Origin: Rhizobium mongolense USDA 1844
GTDB lineage: Bacteria; Pseudomonadota; Alphaproteobacteria; Rhizobiales; Rhizobiaceae
Direction of reading: 5' to 3'
DNA: 64,000 bases
NCBI RefSeq assembly: GCF_000419765.1
Contig: NZ_ATTQ01000007.1
Span: forward strand, 124,001 to 188,000
Shown here: piece after piece, positions 24,112 to 33,582 of the stretch
Layout: each line of letters begins with the position of its first letter
Numbering within the stretch: position 1 is the stretch's first letter
Translations under genes and position numbers: made by a program
The notes under the pieces: generated by a model
Told to the model about the DNA's origin: nothing
Databases searched by the model: none
What the model saw: the letters and a program-made list of their open reading frames with translations, nothing else

Positions 24112-26598
24112 GTGCCAACATTTTCGCCTAGTCTTGAGAAGGCGCTCCATCAGGCACTGACCTTTGCCAACGAGCGGCATCACGAATATGCGACGCTCGA
24201 GCATCTGCTGCTCGCCTTGATCGACGATGCCGATGCGGCAGCTGTCATGGGTGCATGCAATGTCGATCTCGACGCGCTGCGCAAGACGCTGATCGAATAC
24301 GTCGACAATGAACTTTCCAATCTGGTCACCGGATACGACGAGGACTCCAAGCCGACCTCCGGCTTCCAGCGCGTCATCCAGCGTGCCGTGATCCATGTGC
24401 AATCGTCCGGCCGCGAAGAAGTGACGGGGGCGAATGTCCTTGTCGCGATCTTTGCCGAGCGCGAAAGCCACGCGGCCTATTTCCTGCAGGAGCAGGAAAT
24501 GACCCGATACGACGCGGTCAACTACATCTCCCACGGAATCGGCAAACGCCCGGGCTCTTCGGAAGTCCGCACGCCGCGGGGCGCCGACGAGGAAGCCGAA
24601 AGCAAGCCGACTGCATCGCGCGGCGGTGAGGATGAAGGCGGCGCCAAGAAGCAGCAGGATGCTCTGAAGGCCTATTGCGTCAATCTCAACGAGAAGGCCA
24701 AGAGCGGCAAGATCGATCCGTTGATCGGCCGTAACTCGGAAGTCAGCCGCACGATCCAAGTGCTGTGCCGCCGCTCCAAGAATAACCCGCTTTATGTGGG
24801 CGATCCGGGCGTCGGCAAGACGGCGATCGCTGAAGGCCTCGCCAAGCGCATCGTCGAAGGCAAGGTGCCGGAAGCGCTCGCCGACGCCACCATCTTCTCG
24901 CTCGACATGGGCACGCTGCTTGCCGGCACGCGTTACCGTGGCGATTTTGAAGAGCGCCTGAAGCAGGTCGTCAAGGAACTCGAAGAATATCCGGGGGCCG
25001 TGCTCTTCATCGACGAAATCCATACCGTCATTGGTGCGGGCGCCACCTCTGGCGGCGCGATGGATGCATCGAACCTTCTGAAGCCGGCGCTTTCGTCGGG
25101 CGCGATCCGCTGCATCGGTTCGACGACCTACAAGGAATACCGCCAGTTCTTCGAGAAGGACCGAGCTCTGGTTCGCCGCTTCCAGAAGATCGATGTCAAC
25201 GAGCCGTCGATCGATGATGCGATCGAAATTATGAAGGGCCTGAAGCCTTATTTCGAAGAGTACCACCACCTGCGCTACTCGAACGACGCCATCAAGTCGG
25301 CGGTCGAGCTGTCGGCCCGCTATATCTCCGACCGCAAGCTGCCTGACAAGGCGATCGACGTCATCGATGAAACGGGTGCCGCTCAGATGCTGCTGCCGCC
25401 ATCCAGGCGCCGCAAGCTGATTACCGAAAAGGAGATCGAGGCGACGGTCGCGACGATGGCCCGCATTCCGCCGAAGAGCGTTTCGAAGGACGACGAAGCC
25501 GTTCTCGCCAACCTGGAGCAAGAACTGCGCTCGGTGGTCTACGGCCAGGATATGGCAATCGAAGCCCTTTCGACCTCGATCAAGCTGGCGCGTGCCGGGC
25601 TCCGCGAGCCGAACAAGCCGATCGGCGCCTACGTCTTCTCCGGCCCGACCGGGGTCGGCAAGACGGAAGTAGCCAAGCAGCTCGCGTCGTCGCTCGGCGT
25701 CGAGATGCTGCGCTTCGACATGTCGGAATATATGGAACGGCACACCGTTTCTCGCCTGCTTGGCGCACCTCCCGGCTATGTTGGCTTCGACCAGGGTGGA
25801 CTTTTGACCGATGGCGTCGACCAGCATCCGCATTGCGTGGTCCTGCTCGACGAGATCGAGAAGGCGCATCCGGATATCTACAATATCCTGCTGCAGGTCA
25901 TGGACCACGGCGCGCTGACTGACCATAACGGCAAGAAGATCGACTTCCGCAACGTCATCTTGATCATGACGACCAATGCGGGCGCGTCGGAAATGGCCAA
26001 GGCCGCAATCGGCTTCGGTTCGTCCAAGCGCACCGGCGAGGATGAGGAGGCGCTGACCCGCCTGTTCACGCCGGAATTCCGCAACCGTCTCGACGCGATC
26101 ATTCCCTTCGCGTCACTGCCTACGGCCGTCATCCACAAGGTCGTGCAGAAGTTCATCATGCAGCTGGAGGCTCAGCTTTCTGAACGCAACGTCACTTTCG
26201 ACCTGCAGGAGGAAGCGATCGATTGGCTTGCGGAAAAGGGTTACGACGAGAAGATGGGAGCTCGCCCGCTTGCCCGCGTCATTCAGGATGTGATCAAGAA
26301 GCCGCTGGCGAACGAAATCCTCTTCGGCAAGCTGAAGAAGGGCGGCGTCGTGAACGTCACCGTCGGCCCGAAGGAAGACGGCACGCCTGGTATCATCCTC
26401 GAAGCGATCCCCGAATCCGCGCCGATCAAGCCGAAGCCGGAAGCCGAAACCGTTCATCTGGAAGCCGACGACGAGGACGACGGCGAGCTGAAGACGAAGG
26501 CAAAGGCCAAGAAGACGGCGGTTAGGAAGGCGAAGGCTGAGGTCAGGGACGCACCAAAGAAGGCGAGCGCAGTGCCGAAGGTGCCGCGGAGGAAATAG
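24112..26598 (+). CDS. clpA: ATP-dependent Clp protease ATP-binding subunit ClpA
   Basis: An 828-residue AAA+ unfoldase that feeds proteins to ClpP. GTG start. The Clp N-domain (1-145) is followed by the first AAA module (Walker A GDPGVGKT at about 230; LFIDEIHTVIGAGA) and the second (Walker A GPTGVGKTE at about 510; VVLLDEIEKAHPDI), with the ClpP-contact region IGFGS. The last 55 residues or so, rich in Lys, Ala, Glu and Asp (DDEDDGELKTKAKAKKTA, then PKVPRRK), are an extension not found in E. coli ClpA (758 aa). Operon with clpS; terminator just downstream. Confidence 0.95.
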   Translation: MPTFSPSLEKALHQALTFANERHHEYATLEHLLLALIDDADAAAVMGACNVDLDALRKTLIEYVDNELSNLVTGYDEDSKPTSGFQRVIQRAVIHVQSSGREEVTGANVLVAIFAERESHAAYFLQEQEMTRYDAVNYISHGIGKRPGSSEVRTPRGADEEAESKPTASRGGEDEGGAKKQQDALKAYCVNLNEKAKSGKIDPLIGRNSEVSRTIQVLCRRSKNNPLYVGDPGVGKTAIAEGLAKRIVEGKVPEALADATIFSLDMGTLLAGTRYRGDFEERLKQVVKELEEYPGAVLFIDEIHTVIGAGATSGGAMDASNLLKPALSSGAIRCIGSTTYKEYRQFFEKDRALVRRFQKIDVNEPSIDDAIEIMKGLKPYFEEYHHLRYSNDAIKSAVELSARYISDRKLPDKAIDVIDETGAAQMLLPPSRRRKLITEKEIEATVATMARIPPKSVSKDDEAVLANLEQELRSVVYGQDMAIEALSTSIKLARAGLREPNKPIGAYVFSGPTGVGKTEVAKQLASSLGVEMLRFDMSEYMERHTVSRLLGAPPGYVGFDQGGLLTDGVDQHPHCVVLLDEIEKAHPDIYNILLQVMDHGALTDHNGKKIDFRNVILIMTTNAGASEMAKAAIGFGSSKRTGEDEEALTRLFTPEFRNRLDAIIPFASLPTAVIHKVVQKFIMQLEAQLSERNVTFDLQEEAIDWLAEKGYDEKMGARPLARVIQDVIKKPLANEILFGKLKKGGVVNVTVGPKEDGTPGIILEAIPESAPIKPKPEAETVHLEADDEDDGELKTKAKAKKTAVRKAKAEVRDAPKKASAVPKVPRRK

Positions 26599-26622
26599 GT
26601 CGTCGTCGTGACGTAAATGAAG

Positions 26623-26645
26623 AAGGCCGCAGCGATGCGGCCTTT
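26623..26645 (+). terminator. terminator-like hairpin after clpA
   Basis: A stem AAGGCCGCA / TGCGGCCTT with GCGA loop, 25 bp after the clpA stop, followed by TTGATTTG rather than a pure T run. GCGA is again a GNRA-type tetraloop. Probably the operon end. Confidence 0.65.
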
Positions 26646-26922
26646 GATTTGTCTGGGTTTTCGGGGCGCAACGCCGCGCGAACAGAGCGTGTTAACATCA
26701 TTAGGCTTTGGCGCGATCAGCAGTCTCCGGACGCCTGGCGGGAGGTCGCGAACCCGCCGAAAATCGATAAGCGGGAAACCGACGTGAACCTTCACCGGAC
26801 TGAAAAAACTTTCTGACACGTGTACGCCGACTTTGACCGATCTCAGCTGCTCGAACTTGGGAACGGTCAAGGCTGGGCCCGCAGCAGTCATTCGACGCGC
26901 TGCTAATTAATAGGTCCTGAAA
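26646..26922. other. intergenic stretch between clpA and the HIT gene
   Basis: No gene is supported. A minus-strand open frame (26454-26891) runs from here into the back of clpA and has no family features. No further repeat was noted. Confidence 0.4.
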
Positions 26923-27354
26923 CTAGTTCCCAAGCTCACCCTTTATCTTTTCGGCGTTCGCCGCAAGCACGCCGCCATCCTCCATCTTGCCGGAATGCGG
27001 CTTGAGGGCAACGCCCTCGTGGCGCGGGATGACGTGGAAGTGCAAGTGGAAGACGCTCTGGCCGGCGGCCGGTTCGTTGAATTGGCAGACCAGGACACCG
27101 TCGGCATCGAAGGCCTCTTTCACGGCCTTCGCGATCTTCTGGACGACGGGTATCGTCTGCGCGAGGACCGTGGGGTCGGCATCGAAAATATTGCGCGACG
27201 CCGCCTTCGGCACGACCAGGACATGGCCGGGAGCCTGCGGCATGACGTCCATGAAGGCTACCGTCTGCTCGTCCTCGTAGATGCGGTGCGACGGGATCTC
27301 GCCGCGCAGGATTTTGGCGAAGATATTGCTGTCGTCGTAAGCGGCGCTGGTCAT
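26923..27354 (-). CDS. HIT family hydrolase
   Basis: A 143-residue protein from ATG 27354, with AGGAGATTTCGAG upstream. The histidine triad HLHFHVIP (H-x-H-x-H) is at about 104-111 and intact; DSNIFAKILRGEIPSHRIYE is the usual N-terminus. HIT proteins split nucleoside phosphoramidates or dinucleotides. Size and motifs are like HinT. It follows the GNAT-like gene upstream by 53 bp on the same strand. Confidence 0.9.
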   Translation of the reverse strand: MTSAAYDDSNIFAKILRGEIPSHRIYEDEQTVAFMDVMPQAPGHVLVVPKAASRNIFDADPTVLAQTIPVVQKIAKAVKEAFDADGVLVCQFNEPAAGQSVFHLHFHVIPRHEGVALKPHSGKMEDGGVLAANAEKIKGELGN

Positions 27355-27407
27355 CTCGAAATCTCCTCGTTCTCCGGTGATCGGGTAGCGCAGCAAAGGC
27401 GCGAGCG

Positions 27408-28595
27408 TCAATCCTCCTGCTGCCGCTCGCCTTTGCGGAACGGACTGTGCTCGGCGAGAATCTCGTTCATGTGCTCGACGTCCTCGCGTTCGCGTTCCAG
27501 ATAGTCGGCAATCGCGCGCCGCAGGCCGGCATGGGCGACATAGTGCGCCGAATGTGTTGTCACCGGCAGGTAACCGCGCGCGAGCTTGTGCTCACCCTGC
27601 GCGCCCGCCTCGACCCGCTTCAGGCCCTTGGCGAGCGCAAAGTCGATCGCCTGATGATAACAGACCTCGAAGTGCAGGAAGGGATGGTCTTCGACGCAGC
27701 CCCAGTGGCGGCCATAGAGCGTATCGCCGCCGATAAAGTTGATGGCGCCCGCGATATAGCGGCCGTTGCGCTTGGCCATCACCAGCAAGACATCTTCCGG
27801 CATACGCTCGCCGATCAGCGAATAGAACTTGCGGGTCAGGTATGGCCGTCCCCATTTGCGGCCGCCGGTATCCATGTAGAAAGCGAAGAACTGGTCCCAG
27901 ATGCGTTCGGTGAGATCGCTGCCGGTCAGCCAGTCGATACTGATGCCGTTTTCGAGCGCGGTGCGGCGCTCCTTGCGCAGCGCCTTGCGCTTGCGCGAGG
28001 CCAGCGTTTCGAGGAATTCCTCGTGATTGGCATAGCCCTCGTTGATGAAATGGAACTGCTGGTCGGTCCGGTGCAGGTAGCCGTCGGTCTCGAAGACGCC
28101 GATCTCGTCTTCAGGCACGAATGTGACGTGCGCCGATGAGACGCCGAGGCGACGGACGACTTCCTTCAGTCCCTCGGCAACGGCGTTCTGGATCGGCCGC
28201 CGTTCAAGGCCCTCCGCAACGAGCAAGCGCGGACCGGTCGCCGGGGTGAAGGGAATCGAACATTGCAGCTTCGGGTAATAGCGCCCGCCGGCGCGTTCGA
28301 AAGCATCTGCCCAGCCGTGGTCGAAGACGTATTCGCCCTGGCTATGACTCTTCAGATAACCGGGCAGAGCGCCGATCAGCTCGCCCCTGTCCTCAAGTAG
28401 CAGATGATGGCCGAGCCAGCCGGTTTGCGCGGTGGCAGAGCCTGACTCTTCGAGCGCGGAGAGGAAAGCGTGGGACAGGAAGGGATTATAGGCGAGCGCC
28501 TTGCCTTCCTTAGACGTTCCGGAAAGCCGGGACCAGCTCTCCGGGGAAATCGCGGTGAAGGACCGTTCGACGCGGATCGATAGTTCGTCTGTCAT
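27408..28595 (-). CDS. FemAB/GNAT-like protein (DUF482 family)
   Basis: A 395-residue soluble protein of the peptidoglycan-biosynthesis/FemAB-like (DUF482) family: N-terminal PFLSHAFLSALEESGSA, GWLGHHLLLEDRGELIGALP, the middle HVTFVPEDE and the C-terminal GAINFIGGDTLYGRHWGC (acyl-transfer core) and ARGYLPVTTHSAHYVAH. Family members have a double GNAT fold; relatives add amino acids to substrates using aminoacyl-tRNA, but this group has no proven substrate. Likely one transcript with the HIT gene. Confidence 0.8.
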   Translation of the reverse strand: MTDELSIRVERSFTAISPESWSRLSGTSKEGKALAYNPFLSHAFLSALEESGSATAQTGWLGHHLLLEDRGELIGALPGYLKSHSQGEYVFDHGWADAFERAGGRYYPKLQCSIPFTPATGPRLLVAEGLERRPIQNAVAEGLKEVVRRLGVSSAHVTFVPEDEIGVFETDGYLHRTDQQFHFINEGYANHEEFLETLASRKRKALRKERRTALENGISIDWLTGSDLTERIWDQFFAFYMDTGGRKWGRPYLTRKFYSLIGERMPEDVLLVMAKRNGRYIAGAINFIGGDTLYGRHWGCVEDHPFLHFEVCYHQAIDFALAKGLKRVEAGAQGEHKLARGYLPVTTHSAHYVAHAGLRRAIADYLEREREDVEHMNEILAEHSPFRKGERQQED

Positions 28596-28673
28596 GGAGC
28601 AAATGCGAGGTCCTTGGGAGGAGGATTATTGGCTCCCCTCAGTCTGCGCACGATCTTGTCCAAAAAGCGAGCG

Positions 28674-29393
28674 TCAAACCGAAACGCGGGGATCGAAACC
28701 TTCGAACGTCATCTGATCGGCATTCTCGAAGGTGTGCTTGCGCGCCTTCTCGTCGCGGACCGTCCAGGTGATGACCGGGATGCCCTTCGCGCGCTGGCCG
28801 GTGATGAAGGCATTCGGCAGATCGGCGAAGAAATAGGAGATGAAATCGAGGCCGATTTCCATCGCCCGTTCGTGGTTCGCGAATTCTTCCGGCTTGTTTC
28901 CGCCGGCGGTGAGGCCAAGCGGGTAGGGCGCGCTCGAGGCTTTGAGGTCGCGCAGCAGCCAATGGTCGAAGCTCATGAGCGCGACTTTGCCGTCATAGCC
29001 TTCCAGCACTTCGACCACCGCTTCGGCAAAGCCCTCGTCATCCGCCTCGCGGCCCTTGAGTTCGAGGACGAGCGGAACCTTGCCCTTCACGAGATCGAGC
29101 AATTGCCTGAGCGTCGGGATCTTGTCGATCGTGCCGCCGACGGACAGCAGGCCAAGTTCCCTGGAGGTGCGCTCGCGGATATCGCCCTTTATGTTACAGA
29201 GACGTTCGAGGTTCTCGTCATGAAAGATGATTGGCACGCCATCGGAGGCATAATGGAGATCGCATTCGATCGCGAAGCCGGCTTCGACGGCGCGGGCAAA
29301 GGCGGTGAGCGTATTTTCCCAGACGAGCTTGTTGGTGTCGTGGTAGCCGCGATGGGCGACCGGCAGTTCCTTAATCCATGCGGCGGCAGTCAT
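28674..29393 (-). CDS. glycerophosphodiester phosphodiesterase
   Basis: A 239-residue cytoplasmic GDPD from ATG 29393. The catalytic His is in VAHRGYHDTNKLVWENTLTA (H14 and E27), the metal-binding ECDLHYASDGVPIIFHDENL block is intact, and LVLELKG carries a further acidic ligand. It splits glycerophosphodiesters to glycerol-3-phosphate and alcohol. Size suits UgpQ, but no ugp genes are near. It overlaps the RidA gene upstream by 4 bp (ATGA), so they are co-translated. Confidence 0.88.
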   Translation of the reverse strand: MTAAAWIKELPVAHRGYHDTNKLVWENTLTAFARAVEAGFAIECDLHYASDGVPIIFHDENLERLCNIKGDIRERTSRELGLLSVGGTIDKIPTLRQLLDLVKGKVPLVLELKGREADDEGFAEAVVEVLEGYDGKVALMSFDHWLLRDLKASSAPYPLGLTAGGNKPEEFANHERAMEIGLDFISYFFADLPNAFITGQRAKGIPVITWTVRDEKARKHTFENADQMTFEGFDPRVSV

Positions 29394-29860
29394 GACGCAA
29401 TTTCCATGATGGCATCGATTTCGACTGCGGCGTTGAGCGGCAGCGCCGCCATGCCGACGGCGGCACGGGCATGCTTTCCGGCCTCGCCGAGGACGCCGGC
29501 GATCAGGTTTGATGCGCCGTTGATGACGAGATGCTGTTCGACGAATTCCGGGGTGGAGGCGACGAACCCGTTGAGCTTGATGACGCGCTTGATACGGCCG
29601 AGATCGCCGCCGAGCGCCGCCTTGGCCTGAGCGAGAATGTTGATGGCGCAAAGCTCGGCGGCGCGCTGACCGGCGGGAACGTCGACATTCCTGCCAAGAT
29701 GGCCGCTCACGGCGACCTTGCCGCCTTCGAGCGGAAGCTGGCCGGAAATATAGAGCAGGTTGCCGCTGATCACATAGGGAACGTAATTGGCAGCGGGTGC
29801 GGCGGCTTCCGGCAGAGTTATCCCCATTTCCGTCAGGCGGGCCACGATTTCATTCGACAT
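29390..29860 (-). CDS. RidA/YjgF family protein
   Basis: A 156-residue protein of the RidA superfamily, close to the longer YjgH/Rid-like type. Landmarks are YVPYVISGNLLYISGQLPLE (30-49), NVDVPAGQRAAELCAINILAQAKAAL and the C-terminal AAVGMAALPLNAAVEIDAIMEIA. The catalytic Arg of imine deaminases (in the usual R-P/T position) is replaced or displaced; LIKRVIKLNGFVA holds the nearest basic residues, so deaminase activity is uncertain. Four-base overlap with the GDPD gene. Confidence 0.85.
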   Translation of the reverse strand: MSNEIVARLTEMGITLPEAAAPAANYVPYVISGNLLYISGQLPLEGGKVAVSGHLGRNVDVPAGQRAAELCAINILAQAKAALGGDLGRIKRVIKLNGFVASTPEFVEQHLVINGASNLIAGVLGEAGKHARAAVGMAALPLNAAVEIDAIMEIAS

Positions 29861-29998
29861 TTTCGTCTCCGCTTTTTGTTTCAGTTCTTCAAAAAATCAT
29901 GCATCGGGACTAGAATCTTTGAGTATGACGGTTTCGAGCCTCGATTTGGCCGAAAGCGTTCTTATAACATCGCGGCCGAGTCCAACAGGAGATAATGG

Positions 29999-30838
29999 AT
30001 GTTCCGACCGAGTCTTGCCGCCCTTCTTCTTGCCGGCGTCGCAACGAGTGCCGGGGCGGCCGCGCCTGCCTCCGGCGCTGCGATCGCCTCCGGTCTGGTC
30101 GCTCACCGGGCGATCTACGATCTCGAACTGAAGGACGCGACCGAGCGCTCTGGCATCGCCGGCATGTACGGCCGCATGGTCTACGAATTCAACGGCAATT
30201 ATTGCGACGGCTTCACCACCAATTTCCGCTTCGTGACGCAGATCAACACCGGCGACAGCACCCGCGTCAGCGACCAGCAGACGAAAACCTTCGAAAACGT
30301 GAAGGACCGCCGCTTCACCTTCGAAACGAAGTCTTTCACGGACGATCAGCTCGACAAGGAGGTCAACGGCGAGGCAAACGACAAGCCGGACGGCGTGACA
30401 GTCGACCTGACGCGCCCTCAGAGCAAGGAACTACAGCTTGCCGAAAGCCGCTTCCCGACCGAGCACATGCTCGACGTGATCGAGAATGCCAAGGCGGGCA
30501 GGCGTTTCTTTGAAGCCCGCGTCTTCGATGGCTCGGACGATGGGGACAAGCCGCTGGCGACGACGACCGTGGTCGGCAAACAGATTACGCCGGTTGCCGG
30601 TGACGAGGCGGATGCCGGCAATGCCGGCGCGTTTTCAAAGACGGCCGTCTGGCCGGTGACGATCTCCTATTTCAACGAGAACACGAAATCGGACGCGCTA
30701 CCGGTCTATCGCATGTCATTCAAGCTTTATGAGAACGGCATTACGCGCGATCTCACCATGGATTATGGTGATTTCGTTCTGACCGGCAGGCTCGCGAAGC
30801 TGGAAATGCTGGATAACAAGGCCGATACCTGCAAGTGA
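29999..30838 (+). CDS. eipB: cell-envelope integrity protein EipB
   Basis: A 279-residue periplasmic protein of the DUF1849/EipB family. A signal peptide (MFRPSLAALLLAGVATSAGA, about 1-20) is followed by HRAIYDLELKDATERSGIAG. Two cysteines fit the conserved disulfide: one in NYCDGFTTNF and one in the C-terminal KADTCK. EipB is a beta-spiral protein needed for envelope integrity in Brucella. Length and end position of the Cys are as in the family. Monocistronic; divergent from the RidA gene. Confidence 0.88.
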   Translation: MFRPSLAALLLAGVATSAGAAAPASGAAIASGLVAHRAIYDLELKDATERSGIAGMYGRMVYEFNGNYCDGFTTNFRFVTQINTGDSTRVSDQQTKTFENVKDRRFTFETKSFTDDQLDKEVNGEANDKPDGVTVDLTRPQSKELQLAESRFPTEHMLDVIENAKAGRRFFEARVFDGSDDGDKPLATTTVVGKQITPVAGDEADAGNAGAFSKTAVWPVTISYFNENTKSDALPVYRMSFKLYENGITRDLTMDYGDFVLTGRLAKLEMLDNKADTCK

Positions 30839-30981
30839 ACCGCTGGCGGCATTGAGGCGCAATTTAGACAACGTGTTATGCCCTATTTCGCTTTTTCTGG
30901 TGCATAATAGAAGTGCAGGACAGACATTGTCCTGCCCGGGCCTGCCTCCGTTGACGGGGCGGGGCCGATAGGGGGTGGGAT

Positions 30982-31692
30982 ATGAAGGACTTGCCACGGA
31001 TTGCACGTTCAGGGCTTATGGTGGCGCTCGTTGCCGCTGCGACCGCGGTATCGGGCGGTCATGTGATGGCGGCCGATTGCCACGACACGCCTAACGCAGG
31101 CGTTGACTGGAGCGAATGCACCAAGAAGAACCTGATGCTTGAGGGCAGCGACTTCGAAAAAGCTAGTCTCGCAGGCACGGATCTGTCGCAGACCAGCCTC
31201 AAGAATGCGAACCTTGCCTCGGCAAACCTAGAGAAAGCCACCCTGATACGCGCTTGGCTCGAAGGTGCAAAGGCCGACGAGGCCAGATTCGACAAGATCG
31301 AAGCCTACCGGGTCGTGTTCCAGAATGCGTCGGCGCAGCGCGCTTCCTTCATCAGCGCTGAGCTGCAGCGTGCGGATTTCACTGGCGCACAGCTTTCAGG
31401 TGCGAACTTCGAAAAGGCCGAGCTTGGGCGCGCAACTTTTGAAACGGCCGTATTGACCGGAGCCAGGTTTGCGCTTGCCAATCTCTCCCGCGCCGATCTC
31501 AGCGGCGCGAGCTTCGAAGGTTCGATCGATTTCGATCGCGCCTTCATGTTCCTGACGAGAATAGAGGGGCTCGATCTCTCCGCTGCAACAGGGCTTCAGC
31601 AGTCGCAGATCGAACTGGCCTGCGGCGATACGTCGACCAAGCTTCCTTCCGGTCTCACGATGCCGAAGAACTGGCCCTGCGCAACGGACTGA
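30982..31692 (+). CDS. exported pentapeptide-repeat protein
   Basis: A 236-residue protein with a signal peptide (about 1-32, GLMVALVAAATAVSGGHVMA then AD). The mature part starts CHDTPNAGVDWSECTKKNL and then holds about 25 pentapeptide repeats in the A(D/N)LXX pattern (LKNANLASANLEKATLI, ADFTGAQLSGANFEKAEL) up to about residue 185, giving a quadrilateral beta-helix. Two further Cys lie near the C-terminus. Not a QnrB-like cytoplasmic protein, because it is exported. Role unknown; the repeats usually bind protein partners. Confidence 0.85.
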   Translation: MKDLPRIARSGLMVALVAAATAVSGGHVMAADCHDTPNAGVDWSECTKKNLMLEGSDFEKASLAGTDLSQTSLKNANLASANLEKATLIRAWLEGAKADEARFDKIEAYRVVFQNASAQRASFISAELQRADFTGAQLSGANFEKAELGRATFETAVLTGARFALANLSRADLSGASFEGSIDFDRAFMFLTRIEGLDLSAATGLQQSQIELACGDTSTKLPSGLTMPKNWPCATD

Positions 31693-31744
31693 GTGGGCGC
31701 GCAAACGGTGGCAATGAAATCAATGTCCCGCGGGAGGCGCCGGC

Positions 31745-32389
31745 ATGAATTTCACATTTGCGGTTGGCGACATCCATGGCTGCCTGGAGCCGTTGAGAGA
31801 GATGTTTGATCGCATCGGGACATACGCACGCGCCGGCACGGTGGTTTTCATCGGCGACTATATCGACCGCGGCCCTGACAGCAAGGGAGTGATCGATCTC
31901 CTGATGAACGGATCGGGCAGCGAATCCTGGCGATGGGTATGCCTGAAGGGCAACCACGAGGATATGATGCTGCGCGCCTACGCTAACGATGACGAGCGCA
32001 CCTGGTGGTTGGAAAACGGCGGGTTTGAAACGGAGCTTTCCTATGGGGGCAAAGTGGCCGCAAACCATCTGCAGTGGGCCAGTCAGCTGTCGTTGATGTA
32101 TGCCGATAGCCACCGGATCTTTGTGCATGCCGGCGTTGTTCCGGATCTGCCGCTGGAGATGCAGGCCCCCCAAGACCTGCTTTGGCTTCGAGTTCCCGAT
32201 GACTATTCAGCGGACTATTGGGGGAAGCACTTGTGTCATGGACACACGCCCTCGGACGCGAATCCGTTGACCGTCGGCAACCGCACGAATGTCGACAGCG
32301 GATGCGTGTTCGGCGGTCCGCTTTCCTGCGCCGTGTTTGAAGATTCGCTGGCCGGCGGGCCGGTCGAGTTTATCCAAGTGCAGGGCTAG
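31745..32389 (+). CDS. serine/threonine-type metallophosphatase
   Basis: A 214-residue calcineurin-like phosphatase (PrpA/bacteriophage lambda phosphatase type). The metal-site motifs are intact: GDIHGC (8-13), GDYIDRGPDS (37-46), GNHED (72-76), and later FVHAGV and CHGHTPS. Size and motifs are like the single-domain bacterial PPP phosphatases or symmetrical Ap4A hydrolases. It stands alone before the rpsB leader. Substrate not told from sequence. Confidence 0.85.
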   Translation: MNFTFAVGDIHGCLEPLREMFDRIGTYARAGTVVFIGDYIDRGPDSKGVIDLLMNGSGSESWRWVCLKGNHEDMMLRAYANDDERTWWLENGGFETELSYGGKVAANHLQWASQLSLMYADSHRIFVHAGVVPDLPLEMQAPQDLLWLRVPDDYSADYWGKHLCHGHTPSDANPLTVGNRTNVDSGCVFGGPLSCAVFEDSLAGGPVEFIQVQG

Positions 32390-32485
32390 GGGCGGTCAGA
32401 TGGCAGTTTTTTTGAGCGAACGCCTTGCATTTTCGGCGGATCGACGGTAAGGGCAGCCGCATTCCACACGTAAGGCATGGGATCG

Positions 32486-32507
32486 TCCGGGAGAAATCCG
32501 GATTTTT
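32486..32507 (+). promoter_or_regulatory. hairpin plus T run in the rpsB leader
   Basis: A 5-bp stem TCCGG / CCGGA with 7-base loop, followed by TTTTT (32503-32507), 71 bp before the rpsB ATG. A second hairpin (GCATC ... GATGC, about 32518-32535) follows. This could be an attenuator or a binding site for autoregulation of rpsB-tsf. The stem is short, so the call is tentative. Confidence 0.35.
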
Positions 32508-32577
32508 CCGCCGGTGGCATCTTCGAAGAGGATGCTGTTCGCCTTGCGGAGGTTCAACCGGAAAAGGAGTCAAAGGC

Positions 32578-33342
32578 ATGGCATTGCCTGATTTTTCTAT
32601 GCGCCAGCTTCTGGAAGCTGGTGTTCACTTCGGCCACCAGACTCATCGCTGGAACCCGAAGATGAAGCCGTACATTTTCGGCGATCGTAACAACATCCAC
32701 ATCATCGATCTGGCTCAGACCGTACCGATGCTTTCGCGCGCGCTGCAGGTTGTCAGCGACACCGTCGCCCGTGGCGGCCGCGTTCTCTTCGTCGGTACCA
32801 AGCGTCAGGCTTCCGAGCTCATCGCTGACTCGGCCAAGCGTTCCGCCCAGTACTACGTCAACTCGCGCTGGCTCGGCGGCATGATGACGAACTGGAAGAC
32901 GATCTCCAACTCGATCCAGCGTCTGCGCAAGCTCGATGAAATCCTTTCCAACGAAGCCCAGGGCTTCACCAAGAAGGAACGTCTGAACCTCGAGCGCGAG
33001 CGTGAAAAGCTCGACAAGGCTCTTGGTGGTATCAAGGACATGGGCGGTACCCCGGACCTGATGTTCATCATCGATACCAACAAGGAAAAGATCGCGATCG
33101 ACGAAGCCAAGCGCCTCGGCATCCCGGTTGTCGCAATCATCGACTCGAACTGCGATCCGGACCTGATCGACTATCCGATCCCGGGCAACGACGACGCGTC
33201 GCGCGCCATCGCTCTCTACTGCGACCTGATCTCCCGCGCCGCTATCGACGGTATCGCCCGTCAGCAGAGCGCATCGGGCCGCGACCTCGGCGCTTCCGTT
33301 GAAGCTCCGATCGAGCCGACGCTCGACGAGGCTCAAGCCTGA
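32578..33342 (+). CDS. rpsB: 30S ribosomal protein S2
   Basis: A 254-residue ribosomal protein from ATG 32578, with AAAAGGAG 9 bases upstream. Starts [20 protein letters not shown]; hallmark stretches [33 protein letters not shown] and [23 protein letters not shown] are present. It binds the 30S head and is required for S1 loading. First gene of the translation block; about 180 bp leader from the metallophosphatase; a strong hairpin follows before tsf. Confidence 0.98.
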   Translation: MALPDFSMRQLLEAGVHFGHQTHRWNPKMKPYIFGDRNNIHIIDLAQTVPMLSRALQVVSDTVARGGRVLFVGTKRQASELIADSAKRSAQYYVNSRWLGGMMTNWKTISNSIQRLRKLDEILSNEAQGFTKKERLNLEREREKLDKALGGIKDMGGTPDLMFIIDTNKEKIAIDEAKRLGIPVVAIIDSNCDPDLIDYPIPGNDDASRAIALYCDLISRAAIDGIARQQSASGRDLGASVEAPIEPTLDEAQA

Positions 33343-33351
33343 TAAACAGGC

Positions 33352-33373
33352 GGACGGGCCTTCAGGTCCGTCC
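33352..33373 (+). promoter_or_regulatory. strong hairpin between rpsB and tsf
   Basis: GGACGGGCC-TTCA-GGTCCGTCC, a 9-bp stem with one G-U pair, 10 bp past the rpsB stop. No T run follows, so it is more like an attenuation or mRNA-processing hairpin that could set S2 to EF-Ts ratio. Confidence 0.6.
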
Positions 33374-33582
33374 AGCTTGACTGGATTGGGAAAGGCCGCG
33401 CGAGACTTGCGAAGCTCCGGCGGCCTTGACCTTTTTAGGGCGGTAGGTTCAGGCCGATCCGCCCAACAAGTTCTGTTATGGCGCGTCTTCATCACGCTGT
33501 CATACATAAAGGTACATTTCGTGCCTCAATCCGGTGGCGCAGAGCATTTTGCAGACCACCGTAAACCGACAAGAGGAAGCTT

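Noticed and set aside
24085..25926. A 613-codon open frame on the minus strand
   Set aside because: Lies wholly opposite clpA/clpS; high-GC codon bias leaves long antisense frames. No protein family features.
26454..26891. A minus-strand frame of 145 codons between clpA and the HIT gene
   Set aside because: Half of it is antisense to clpA, and it has no recognisable domain or binding site.
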